Shown piece after piece: positions 6,401-13,762 of a stretch of 44,644 nt of DNA. The DNA lies in NCBI GenBank assembly GCA_913030605.1, contig CAJWEZ010000036.1, positions 1-44,644 on the forward strand. The letters run 5' to 3'. A model generated the notes under the pieces. It did not search any database, had not been told where the DNA came from, and saw nothing but the letters and a program-made list of their open reading frames with translations. This stretch comes from an uncultured Spirochaeta sp. (GTDB lineage Bacteria > Spirochaetota > Spirochaetia > DSM-27196 > Alkalispirochaetaceae). A program made the translations under genes and the position numbers. The number at the start of each line of letters is the position of its first letter. Position 1 is the stretch's first letter.

Positions 6401-8659
6401 ATGGCCACGCACCACGACTCCGTTCCCGACACGATCTCCGAGCTGCATCCGGCGTGGGCGCTGGCTTCGGCGGACCGGCTCTCTTCGGCCCTGGACTATG
6501 CCGAGGCGTTTACCGCCGCCTACGCCGCCTCCGAGAACGGGAGCGCGGCAGCCCGGGAGGCGGCGGCTCTGAGGGTGCAGTTTCCGGCGATTCTCCTTCC
6601 GCCGGAGGAGGGGGACCGATTCGCCGGCCGGGTTCGCTACGGGCTGGTGGGATTCAGTCCGGAGCCGGTGGGGCTCGGGTACTACTGTGCTCGGGACGCC
6701 CTGACCCGGGCGGGTGAGCGCTATCCCCACGAGGGCGACCGGATCCACGCGCTCCTTGCATTCTGGGAGGAGCGTACCACCGACCGACGAACGCGGGCGG
6801 CGTTCCCCGACGACCTCGCCGGGCTGCTGCCCTCCGACGCCTGGACCCAGGAGAGTGGTGTCGCGTTTCCGCTGTACCGTATGGCGGGCACAACCCTCGA
6901 CTACCGACGGCTCCTGCGCCTCGGCCTCGACGGGCTCGAGGAACTGACGGCGGAGACGCCGTTTTCCCACGTGGTCCCGACGCTGCGGCGATCGCTGGAG
7001 TGGTATCGCGCCGCTGCCGGCGGTCACACCGACCCCGCCGGCGCGGCGATTGCCGACACGATCGCCGCGATCCTGCACGCCCCGCCGGCGACCTACCGGC
7101 AGGCGATCCAACTCTTCTGGCTCTACGCACTCCACGCCGGCACCTGGAACTACGGCCGCCTGGACGACGCACTGGGACCGTTCCTGGCCGCCGACCTTGA
7201 CGACGGCCGCCTCACCGAGGAGGAGGCGCTGGATCTCACCGTGTCGCTCTGGCGTCTCATGCAAGCCTACGACAACCAGTTCAACAACCGGGTGATCGTC
7301 GGCGGGATCGGTCGGTCAAACCCGGTCGCCGCGGACCGGTTCGCGTTGATGGCGATCGAGGCGACGCGGCGGCTCCGGGGCAACCAGCCGCAACTGTCCC
7401 TGCGGTGCTCCGCGGACCAGGATCGCCGCCTCTGGGAGCGGGCAATGGATGCGATCGGCGAGGGGACGACCTTTCCCATACTCTACAACGACGACGTCAA
7501 CGTTCCGGCGGTGGCCCGCGCGTTCGGGGTGGAGGAGTCGATCGCCGCTGAGTACACACCCTTCGGGTGCGGCGAGTACGTCCTTGGCCCGCACAGCGAG
7601 GGCTCTCCGAACGGGGTGATCAACCTCATGAAGGCGCTCGAGGTTGCGCTCCACGGTGGCGTTGATCCGTGGTCAGGTCGTCGGGTGGCGGCGCTTCCCG
7701 AGGCGACGGAGCTTACCTCCTTCGAGGCGGTGTGGGACGTGTACTGCACCGTGGTGGATATGCACGTGGCAGCTCTGGCGCGACATCAGATGATCGAGTA
7801 CGAGGTGGTCGCGGCTGAAGCCCCCTTCGGCTTTATCAGCGCGCTCACCGCAGGGTGCATCGAGCACGGGACGGGGGCGTTCGCCGGCGGGGCAGAGCAC
7901 CGCGGAGGTACGATCGAAACCTACGGGAACACCAACACCGCCGACAGTCTCCACGCGATCGACGAACTCGTGTTTAGCCGCGGCGTCGTGAGTCTGCCGG
8001 AGCTGGTGCGCGTTCTGGATGCCGATTTCCAGCTGGACCACGAAGCGGGCGGCTCCGGCGGCCAGCGGGAAACGCACCCGCTCCTGAACGCGTGTCTGGC
8101 GGTGGCGAAGTACGGCAACGACGACGATGTAGCGGACCGGATGGCGCAGCGCGTGCACGCGCAGGTGTGTGGCGCCGCCCGGGAACAGGCGCCGCGTGTG
8201 GGGCTCGACAGTTACCTGGTCGTGATCATCAACAACTGGGCCAACACGATCCTCGGGCGGCGCACCGGTGCGGGTGCCGACGGCCGCAGGGCCGGAGCGC
8301 CGATGGCCAACGGGAACAACCCAACCCCCGGCATGGACCGCACCGGTCCGACCGCCGTTCTCAACTCCCTCGCGAAACTCGACCCCACGGTCCACGCGGG
8401 CGCGGTACAGAATATGAAGTTCAGCCGGGAGTGGTTTGGCGGAATGCGTGCGAAGATGGATGCGCTCCTGAAAACCTACTTCCGGAGCGGCGGTACCCAG
8501 GCGATGATTACGGTGGTCGATCGGGGCGACCTTGAGGCGGCGATGCGGGAGCCGGAGAAATGGGGACACCTGATGGTACGGGTCGGCGGATTCAGCGTGC
8601 GATTTGTGGATCTCCCGCCGGCGGCGCAGCAGGAAATCCTCCAGCGGACGCTCTATTGA
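6401..8659 (+). CDS. Glycyl radical enzyme, pyruvate formate-lyase-like, GCGE type
   Basis: A 752-residue glycyl radical enzyme, oxygen sensitive and probably cytoplasmic. The thiyl-radical Cys (about 390) lies in PFGCGEYVLG, with Glu two residues on. The C-terminal radical domain has VRVGGFSVRF, in which the second Gly (about 730) would carry the radical, and the family ending QQEILQRTLY. Length and layout match the PFL/diol-dehydratase superfamily. However, the active-site motif is GCGE rather than the GCVE of glycerol and diol dehydratases and choline lyase, and it is not the PFL Cys-Cys pair. The substrate is therefore unknown. The activase follows 10 nt downstream. A MocR regulator upstream points loosely to amine or amino-acid metabolism. 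The start at 6401 has no strong Shine-Dalgarno. Confidence 0.88.
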   Translation: MATHHDSVPDTISELHPAWALASADRLSSALDYAEAFTAAYAASENGSAAAREAAALRVQFPAILLPPEEGDRFAGRVRYGLVGFSPEPVGLGYYCARDALTRAGERYPHEGDRIHALLAFWEERTTDRRTRAAFPDDLAGLLPSDAWTQESGVAFPLYRMAGTTLDYRRLLRLGLDGLEELTAETPFSHVVPTLRRSLEWYRAAAGGHTDPAGAAIADTIAAILHAPPATYRQAIQLFWLYALHAGTWNYGRLDDALGPFLAADLDDGRLTEEEALDLTVSLWRLMQAYDNQFNNRVIVGGIGRSNPVAADRFALMAIEATRRLRGNQPQLSLRCSADQDRRLWERAMDAIGEGTTFPILYNDDVNVPAVARAFGVEESIAAEYTPFGCGEYVLGPHSEGSPNGVINLMKALEVALHGGVDPWSGRRVAALPEATELTSFEAVWDVYCTVVDMHVAALARHQMIEYEVVAAEAPFGFISALTAGCIEHGTGAFAGGAEHRGGTIETYGNTNTADSLHAIDELVFSRGVVSLPELVRVLDADFQLDHEAGGSGGQRETHPLLNACLAVAKYGNDDDVADRMAQRVHAQVCGAAREQAPRVGLDSYLVVIINNWANTILGRRTGAGADGRRAGAPMANGNNPTPGMDRTGPTAVLNSLAKLDPTVHAGAVQNMKFSREWFGGMRAKMDALLKTYFRSGGTQAMITVVDRGDLEAAMREPEKWGHLMVRVGGFSVRFVDLPPAAQQEILQRTLY

Positions 8660-8669
8660 CGGGGGCACC

Positions 8670-9458
8670 ATGGCTGGCGCGGGGAACAGAACCGACGGGA
8701 CGGTCGGCATGACAGACGATGACGGCATGATCGACGAAGCCGGCGCGACAAGCGAAACTTCCGGCATCGTGCTGGACATCCAGCGGGCGGCGCTCCACGA
8801 TGGTCAGGGGCTGCGGGCCACGGTGTTTCTCAAGGGATGTCCGCTTCGTTGTGCCTGGTGCCACAACCCGGAGTCGCAGGCGGCGTACCCCGAGACTGGC
8901 GCGAGCGGGAAAATCTACGGCGCGTCGATGTCGGTGGCAGCGGTGATGGTGGTGGTGGAGCGCGATCGCGGGTACTACGATGCCAGCGGCGGCGGTGTCA
9001 CGCTCTCCGGCGGCGAACCGACGCAGCAGTTTGGGTTCTGCCGGGAGCTGCTGCGCGCAGCACGGCGCGCAGGCATTCACACCTGTCTGGATACCTGCGG
9101 TGAGCTCCCCACCTCCCGCCTCATCGAACTGGTTCCGCTGGTGGATCTCTTCCTCTTCGACATCAAGCTCGCCGATGCGGAAGGGCACCGACGATGGACC
9201 GGCGTGGATGGCACGCTCATTCGCCGCAACCTGGATGAGCTGCTCCGTCGGGGCGCGGCGGTTCACCTTCGGGCACCGATCGTCCCGGGGGTCAACGACG
9301 ATCCGGTCCACGATCGGTTCCTGAGAGATCTCGAGGCCACCGGACAGTTCGTGGCCGTGGAGCGCATGCCGTACCACGACATCGGCCGCAGCAAGTACGA
9401 GGATCTGGGCCGGCAGCCGCCGGCGTTCGACGGTTTCTTGCGTCCCGGGGTCGACTGA
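8670..9458 (+). CDS. Glycyl radical enzyme activating enzyme (radical SAM), short form
   Basis: A 262-residue radical SAM activase that should install the glycyl radical on the upstream enzyme using S-adenosylmethionine. The cluster motif GCPLRCAWCHNPE supplies Cys 57, 61 and 64 (CxxxCxxC). SGGGVTLSGGEPTQQ and LDTCGELP are the usual SAM-binding and glycine-rich motifs. Most dehydratase-type activases carry a ferredoxin-like insert with two extra CxxCxxxC clusters between the HNPE and SGGG motifs. Here that segment is only about 40 residues with no Cys, so the auxiliary clusters are absent. GGGGG precedes the ATG at 8670; starts at Met14 or Met20 are possible because homology begins near residue 32. 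Confidence 0.87.
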   Translation: MAGAGNRTDGTVGMTDDDGMIDEAGATSETSGIVLDIQRAALHDGQGLRATVFLKGCPLRCAWCHNPESQAAYPETGASGKIYGASMSVAAVMVVVERDRGYYDASGGGVTLSGGEPTQQFGFCRELLRAARRAGIHTCLDTCGELPTSRLIELVPLVDLFLFDIKLADAEGHRRWTGVDGTLIRRNLDELLRRGAAVHLRAPIVPGVNDDPVHDRFLRDLEATGQFVAVERMPYHDIGRSKYEDLGRQPPAFDGFLRPGVD

Positions 9459-9490
9459 ACGATACTCTGGGTTAAAGGGAATCGAACTCC

Positions 9491-10642
9491 ATGGACTCTC
9501 CATTGCGGTCGATCGACGAGCGACTGCTCGCGACGATTCCGCCGTCAGCGCTCAAGACACTGCTCGACGCCAGCATCGCCTTGGGGTCGAGTCTCGACCT
9601 TGGCGAGACGCTCGAGCGAACGGTCGAAGGCGCAACGGAGCTGCTCCGCCTCGACACCGGTGCCGTGTACACCGTGGACGGGGAGGTGTTGCTGCTCGGT
9701 GCGACGGTGCCGGCGTTGCCCCCGGATTTCCCGGATGAGCTCCGCCGCGCGTCTATTCACGACCACCCCACCATCAGGCGCGCGTTGGCCACCGGCACAT
9801 CCGTCGTGGTGGAGGATGCGCTGAAGGCCGATTTCACTCCCGCGGAGCGGGCAGTGGTCGACGCGCGGGATCTTCGCTCGGTTCTGTACATGCCCCTCAT
9901 GATGCGCGGTGAACCGATCGGCGTGTTCATCGTGGGGTCGTCCGCCGGGCACCGTCACCACTTCGCCGAGGCGGACATGGATCTCGCCCGGGCCTTTGCC
10001 GCCCTTGCCTCGGCTGCGGTTTCGAACGCGTGTCTCATGAGGCGCGCGCGCCGGGCGGTAGACGACCTCACCCGCGCCTACAACTCCACCATCGAAGGGT
10101 GGTCGCGGGTCCTCGACCTGCGCGACCACGAAACGGACCGCCATTCGCTCCGCGTGGCCGATCTCACGGTGGCCCTGGCACGGGAAATGGGCATCGGTGA
10201 ACCGGCGATCGGCGATCTCCGGCGCGGAGCACTGCTCCACGACATCGGAAAGATCGGTGTGCCCGACGCAATTCTGAACAAACCGGGAGCGCTTACGCCG
10301 AAGGAGCGCGCGGTCATGGAAACCCATCCCACGCTGGCCCGGGAGATCCTCTCGACGATCGATTTTCTGGAGCCCGCCCTCGACATCCCGTATTGCCACC
10401 ACGAGAAATGGGACGGCAGTGGATATCCGCGAGGACTCAAGGGCCAAGACATACCCCTCGCGGCACGGCTTTTCGCGATCGTGGATGTCTACGATGCCCT
10501 GACCTCGGACCGCCCCTATCGCGCGGCGTGGTCGCGCAAGGCGGCGATCGAGTTCATTCGCGGGCAGTCGGGGATTCACTTCGACCCGACCGTGGTCGAT
10601 GTCTTTCTCTCCGTGATCGGATCGCGGGGCTCGCATATTTGA
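9491..10642 (+). CDS. GAF and HD-GYP domain protein, probable c-di-GMP phosphodiesterase
   Basis: A 383-residue soluble signalling protein. Residues about 20-185 form a GAF-like sensor domain (GSSLDLGETLERTVEGATEL, then LYMPLMMRGEPIGVFIVGSS). Residues about 195-375 form an HD-GYP domain with all hallmark motifs: DHETDRHSLRV, LLHDIGKIGVPD, HHEKWDGSGYPRGLKG and DVYDALTSDRPYR. The metal ligands and the GYP loop are intact, so hydrolysis of cyclic di-GMP is expected. It is a single gene with GTTAAAGGGA upstream. Together with the EAL protein at 31535 it suggests that this organism uses c-di-GMP signalling. Confidence 0.9.
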   Translation: MDSPLRSIDERLLATIPPSALKTLLDASIALGSSLDLGETLERTVEGATELLRLDTGAVYTVDGEVLLLGATVPALPPDFPDELRRASIHDHPTIRRALATGTSVVVEDALKADFTPAERAVVDARDLRSVLYMPLMMRGEPIGVFIVGSSAGHRHHFAEADMDLARAFAALASAAVSNACLMRRARRAVDDLTRAYNSTIEGWSRVLDLRDHETDRHSLRVADLTVALAREMGIGEPAIGDLRRGALLHDIGKIGVPDAILNKPGALTPKERAVMETHPTLAREILSTIDFLEPALDIPYCHHEKWDGSGYPRGLKGQDIPLAARLFAIVDVYDALTSDRPYRAAWSRKAAIEFIRGQSGIHFDPTVVDVFLSVIGSRGSHI

Positions 10643-10762
10643 TCGCATCGGCACTCTGGATTAGACTTACGTTCGGTGATTGGGCGGCCGCGACGTCAGC
10701 CCGCCAAACCGATGATTCACGCAGGGTCGTATCAGAGCTGTTCCATCATCATCCACGGTGAA

Positions 10763-11326
10763 ATGGAGCGGCGCCATCAGTTGTTTCTCGCCTCCATCGG
10801 GCGCCTGATTGCGGACGCCAGGCGGACGCGTGACCTGTCGCAGGAGGAACTCGCCGAAATCGTGAATCTCTCCCGCAACGCGATCTCGGCGGTCGAGACC
10901 GGAACGAGCGATCTGCGAGTCGTCACCCTGACGCACATATTCGACCGCCTCGGAGTCGAGTCGACACGGCTGGATCTCGGGGCCTGGACGATCCGGTGCG
11001 AGCGCTTCGGTCCGCCGAACGAACCGGTCCCGGAGTCCACGCTTCGCCGCGCCCTGGCCGGGGCCGTGGATTCCATGAGGCGTGCCCGTGGCGTCTCCCG
11101 GGAGACGGTGTCCGACAGAACCGGCGTGCACAGGAACACGATTGCCCGCATCGAGAACGGAGTCGGAAGCATGCGGACCACGACGCTTGCGGACCTCTAC
11201 GCGTTTTTCGGCGTTGTGCGACTCGTGATCGTTCCAGACCCGGAGCCATTGCCGATCACAACCCCATCGGAAGTATCAGCCGTGATCATTCCCGGTCGAC
11301 GTCCGCTGCATTTGCTGAATCGATAG
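10763..11326 (+). CDS. XRE-type regulator with two tandem HTH domains
   Basis: A 187-residue protein holding two Cro/CI-like HTH units in one chain. The first (about residues 12-66) includes DLSQEELAEIVNLSRNAISA and ends in VTLTHIFDRLGV. The second (about 98-155) includes GVSRETVSDRTGVHRNTIAR and ends TTTLADLYAFFGV. The layout, including the C-terminal helix of each unit, is the same, so it looks like an internal duplication giving a one-chain pseudo-dimer. No sensor domain follows. The ATG at 10763 has only a weak GGTGA upstream. The target is unknown; the lipoprotein gene 205 nt downstream on the same strand is a candidate. Confidence 0.8.
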   Translation: MERRHQLFLASIGRLIADARRTRDLSQEELAEIVNLSRNAISAVETGTSDLRVVTLTHIFDRLGVESTRLDLGAWTIRCERFGPPNEPVPESTLRRALAGAVDSMRRARGVSRETVSDRTGVHRNTIARIENGVGSMRTTTLADLYAFFGVVRLVIVPDPEPLPITTPSEVSAVIIPGRRPLHLLNR

Positions 11327-11369
11327 TCCGAACCTCAACACCACCAGGCGGTTGCGGCGCCAGGCGGTC

Positions 11370-11419
11370 ACGTCGCCACACGATCACGCTGAAATGACTT
11401 CATGGCACAACGGCGACGT
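11370..11419. terminator. Long-loop inverted repeat after the XRE gene
   Basis: ACGTCGCC (11370-11377) and GGCGACGT (11412-11419) are perfect 8-bp inverted repeats with a 34-nt loop, in the 205-nt gap between the double-HTH gene and the lipoprotein gene. It may be a terminator without a T-run, or a regulatory dyad. The rest of the gap holds copy A of the TGCAACAA motif (see 11455) and the lipoprotein ribosome site. Confidence 0.2.
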
Positions 11420-11454
11420 CGCGCCACCACCTCCGGTTTTCTGCCATGCATATT

Positions 11455-11485
11455 GTGCAACAATCCGCTGTGTAGACCGCCCCGA
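11455..11485 (+). repeat. Copy A of the TGCAACAA-N4-CTGTRTA element
   Basis: GTGCAACAATC, two bases, CTGTGTA and then a CCCCG tail. The same string in opposite orientation lies just beyond the lipoprotein gene (copy B, 12608-12635), and a shorter version lies at 12731 (copy C). This copy sits about 50 nt ahead of the lipoprotein start. Its core also forms a local palindrome, ATTGT-GCA-ACAAT (11452-11464). Confidence 0.55.
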
Positions 11486-11531
11486 CTCACCGGTTTAGCG
11501 TTGAACCATACGTTTTCCGGGGAGGTGGCAT

Positions 11532-12527
11532 ATGGTCAAGAGACGGGTTCTCGCGGTTCTGTGCGCGGTCGGCGCCATGGCCCTCGCAACGACGGGGTGT
11601 GATCTGCTCGGTTCGGAGGATCAGTCCGACAGCGTTGACTCCAGTGGGCCGTATCGGGTTTCGTCGATCGAGTTCATGGATTCAAACAACACGCTGTCAC
11701 GATCCGACGACGATACGCTCATCGGCGAGGTTGTGTTCCCCGGCGGCAGCAGTCCGGTGGGAACCTTCGAGGTCGCCATCCGCAGCGACGGCAACGCGGA
11801 CGGCGACGTGGTCGACCCGCGCGAGACGGTCCTCGAAGCGTACGTGTACCAGGACGCGGACACCGTGGGGATGGTCACGCTTTTCGAGAACCTGGACGAC
11901 GACGGTCTGTACGACGACAAGGTGGCCCGGACGCAGTTCACCAACGGATTCTACGGCTACATCTCCCGAACGACCGAGTACGACAACGGCGGTGACAAGG
12001 AGAACCCGGTCCCGAACGGGACCTTTGGCGATGCCACAGACACGCCATCGCTGCGCCGTGTCCGGACGTATACCAGCCAGGGCATGCTGCAGGACGAGGA
12101 GTTCTTCCTGGACGAGAACGCCGACGGTACGTTCGCTCCCGAGGAGCTGAAACAGCGACAGGAGTTCACGTTTGATGCCTCCGGCAACCCGGTTGCGGTT
12201 TCGACATACGTCGACGCCGACGCCGACGGCCAGGTGAACGATCTTTCAGGGCGCCAGACCTACACCTATTCCGGTGGACACCTCACCGAGATACTGAGCG
12301 AGGACGATACCGATGGAGACGGGGCGCTGGACAGTCGGGCAACCGCGGTCTACGAATACGATGACCGGGGCCTGATCGAGTACGGATACTTCGACTGGGG
12401 CGGTGACGGTCCCGTCTGGTCGGGCTACTTTACCTGGGAAGAGGGTGACTGCATCATTCGGGGCGAAGACGTCATCATGTCGGTAAACACCGACGGGTTC
12501 TTCTGCTTCACGTTGGGGCTTGAGTAG
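11532..12527 (+). CDS. Exported lipoprotein with Asp-rich calcium-binding-type loops
   Basis: A 331-residue secreted lipoprotein of unknown function. The signal peptide MVKRRVLAVLCAVGAMALAT ends in a relaxed lipobox before Cys 23 (TTGC). The mature part carries five DxDxDG-like loops: DGNADGDVVD, LDDDGLYDD, DENADGTFAPEE, DADADGQVND and DDTDGDGALD. The third matches an EF-hand loop most closely, including the final Glu. Short strands between the loops (TYTYSGGHLTEI, VYEYDDRGLIEYGYFDW) resemble YD-repeat wall-type sheets. The protein is very acidic and probably a calcium-dependent surface or periplasmic protein. GGGGAGG precedes the ATG. The gene is bracketed by inverted copies of the TGCAACAA element, an unusual arrangement. 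Confidence 0.75.
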   Translation: MVKRRVLAVLCAVGAMALATTGCDLLGSEDQSDSVDSSGPYRVSSIEFMDSNNTLSRSDDDTLIGEVVFPGGSSPVGTFEVAIRSDGNADGDVVDPRETVLEAYVYQDADTVGMVTLFENLDDDGLYDDKVARTQFTNGFYGYISRTTEYDNGGDKENPVPNGTFGDATDTPSLRRVRTYTSQGMLQDEEFFLDENADGTFAPEELKQRQEFTFDASGNPVAVSTYVDADADGQVNDLSGRQTYTYSGGHLTEILSEDDTDGDGALDSRATAVYEYDDRGLIEYGYFDWGGDGPVWSGYFTWEEGDCIIRGEDVIMSVNTDGFFCFTLGLE

Positions 12528-12607
12528 TGTGGCGGTCGAGGGAGGCCTGCACCCGCCGGCGTCTTCAGGTACACTGGAGCGATCCCGTTCCCGCCTCCCG
12601 CCAACAC

Positions 12608-12635
12608 CGGGGTTGTATACAGAAGATTGTTGCAC
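12608..12635 (-). repeat. Copy B of the TGCAACAA-N4-CTGTRTA element
   Basis: Read on the minus strand this is GTGCAACAATC, TT, CTGTATAC, AA, CCCCG. It matches copy A (11455) at nearly every position, differing by a 2-nt length change. It is inverted relative to A, so the two bracket the lipoprotein gene like terminal inverted repeats 1.18 kb apart. No target-site duplication is visible outside them. Confidence 0.55.
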
Positions 12636-12730
12636 ACGACCACGCAAATCACGTCCCGAACGAGACTTCTCGCTCGGACCATCGCCTGTCAGATGGATCT
12701 CGCGTCCGCACCGTGAGATACACGCGATTC

Positions 12731-12750
12731 TGCAACAAGGTGCTGTATAC
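12731..12750 (+). repeat. Copy C of the TGCAACAA-N4-CTGTRTA element
   Basis: TGCAACAA, GGTG, CTGTATAC. With copy B it forms a 20-nt inverted pair (16 of 20 identical) separated by 96 nt. The following T completes a TATACT hexamer, so this copy may be part of a promoter directed toward efeO. Confidence 0.55.
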
Positions 12751-12787
12751 TGCCCACGGTACCACGAGAATTTGTTGGAATTCATTA

Positions 12788-12835
12788 AGTTAGCCTGTAC
12801 TAACTCTTGTCAAAGCTGACTGCATCGGTCATAAA
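12788..12835 (+). promoter_or_regulatory. efe operon promoter candidate with metal-regulator-like dyad
   Basis: TTGTCA (12807-12812), 17 nt and CATAAA (12830-12835) form a modest promoter ahead of efeO. Directly upstream is AGTTAG-N6-CTAACT (12788-12805). The left part, TTAAGTTAG, resembles a half-site of DtxR/IdeR iron boxes (TTAGGTTAG), though the spacing is not canonical. Iron-dependent control is therefore plausible but unproven. Confidence 0.4.
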
Positions 12836-12865
12836 TATGCAACACCGTTTTTGTGAGGCAGGACC

Positions 12866-13762
12866 GTGCAGACGAGACAGAGTAGCAGGATCATCATCAT
12901 CGGGCTGGCGACCGCCATGGTCGCGCTCCTTGGCGCGTGTGCCGACGGGGCGTCTGAAGACGCCGACACCGCGGCCGGTACCGCAACGGGCGATCGCGCC
13001 GTCGCCGCCGATCAACCGTCGGGACCGTCCGACGCGGTACGGCGGCGCATCACCACGGAGTATACCGCCTACGTTCTGGACGAGGCGGACGCGTTTCTCG
13101 CAGCGAGCGACGCCTTCGCCGACGCGGTCATCGCCGGGGACGTGGAGACGGCGCGGGAGCTGTACGCTCCGGCGCGCATGCACTTTGAGCGCATTGAGCC
13201 GATTGCCGAGGCACTGGGCGATTTCGACCCGCGCCTGGATGCACGGGAAGGCGATGTTCCCGATGAGGAGTGGCGTGGGTATCATCGCCTCGAAAAACTG
13301 TTGTGGGTTGAGGGGACGGCCGCCGAGCGCCAGCACTACGCAGCGCTCCTGAAAGAGGACGTCGCGCTGCTCCGGGGACGGCTGGAAACGGTTGAGGTGG
13401 CGATTCCCGATCTGGTAACGGGCACGATCGAGCTGCTGAACGAGATCTCCTCCAGCAAGGTCACCGGTGAGGAAGAGCGGTACAGCCACACCGATCTGTG
13501 GGATTTTGCCGCCAACCTCCAGGGATCCTACGAGATCTTCACGCTGCTGAAGACCCATCTGGACAGTGCGGACCACCGCCTGGCGACGACGATCGAATCG
13601 CGGTTCAACGCCGTCTTCGAGACCCTTTCATCGCTCGAGCGCGGCGACGGCTATCTCCTGTACACCGAACTCGATGAGGAGCACGTTCGCACGCTTTCGG
13701 CGCAGATCGACGCGGTCGCGGAGCCGCTGGCGACGATCGGCACGTACTTTCCCGAATCGTGA
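12866..13762 (+). CDS. efeO: EfeO/EfeM-type periplasmic iron-binding lipoprotein (M75 domain)
   Basis: A 298-residue lipoprotein with signal peptide and lipobox (MVALLGAC, Cys about 24). It is followed by a helical M75/imelysin domain with the characteristic RGYHRLEKLLW and MHFERIEPIAEALGDFDPRL segments. In EfeUOB systems this subunit binds iron in the periplasm and hands it to the FTR1 permease. The N-terminal cupredoxin domain of E. coli EfeO is absent, so this is the short EfeM form. The start is GTG at 12866 behind GAGGCAGGA. Its stop overlaps the start of the next gene (TGATG), which indicates translational coupling to the EfeB-EfeU fusion. Confidence 0.88.
   Translation: MQTRQSSRIIIIGLATAMVALLGACADGASEDADTAAGTATGDRAVAADQPSGPSDAVRRRITTEYTAYVLDEADAFLAASDAFADAVIAGDVETARELYAPARMHFERIEPIAEALGDFDPRLDAREGDVPDEEWRGYHRLEKLLWVEGTAAERQHYAALLKEDVALLRGRLETVEVAIPDLVTGTIELLNEISSSKVTGEEERYSHTDLWDFAANLQGSYEIFTLLKTHLDSADHRLATTIESRFNAVFETLSSLERGDGYLLYTELDEEHVRTLSAQIDAVAEPLATIGTYFPES

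Larger units (their letters stand above)
12528..12865. other. 338-nt intergenic region ahead of the iron operon
   Basis: No convincing gene is seen here. The stretch holds copies B and C of the TGCAACAA element in inverted orientation, a TATACT at 12746-12751, an AGTTAG/CTAACT dyad, a TTGTCA/CATAAA promoter candidate, and the efeO ribosome site (GAGGCAGGA). It is more AT-rich near its 3' end than the genes around it. Confidence 0.6.

Noticed and set aside
11455..12635. The lipoprotein gene as a complete transposable element
   Set aside because: Inverted repeats are present, but there is no transposase and no target-site duplication; composition is like the host.
11452..12750. The GCAAC/GTTGC repeats as integron attC sites
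   Set aside because: They lack the RYYYAAC/GTTRRRY core pairs and the folded structure of attC, and no integrase is seen.
12626..12850. A Fur box ahead of the iron operon
   Set aside because: No match to GATAATGATAATCATTATC-type repeats was found; the only metal-regulator-like dyad resembles DtxR half-sites.
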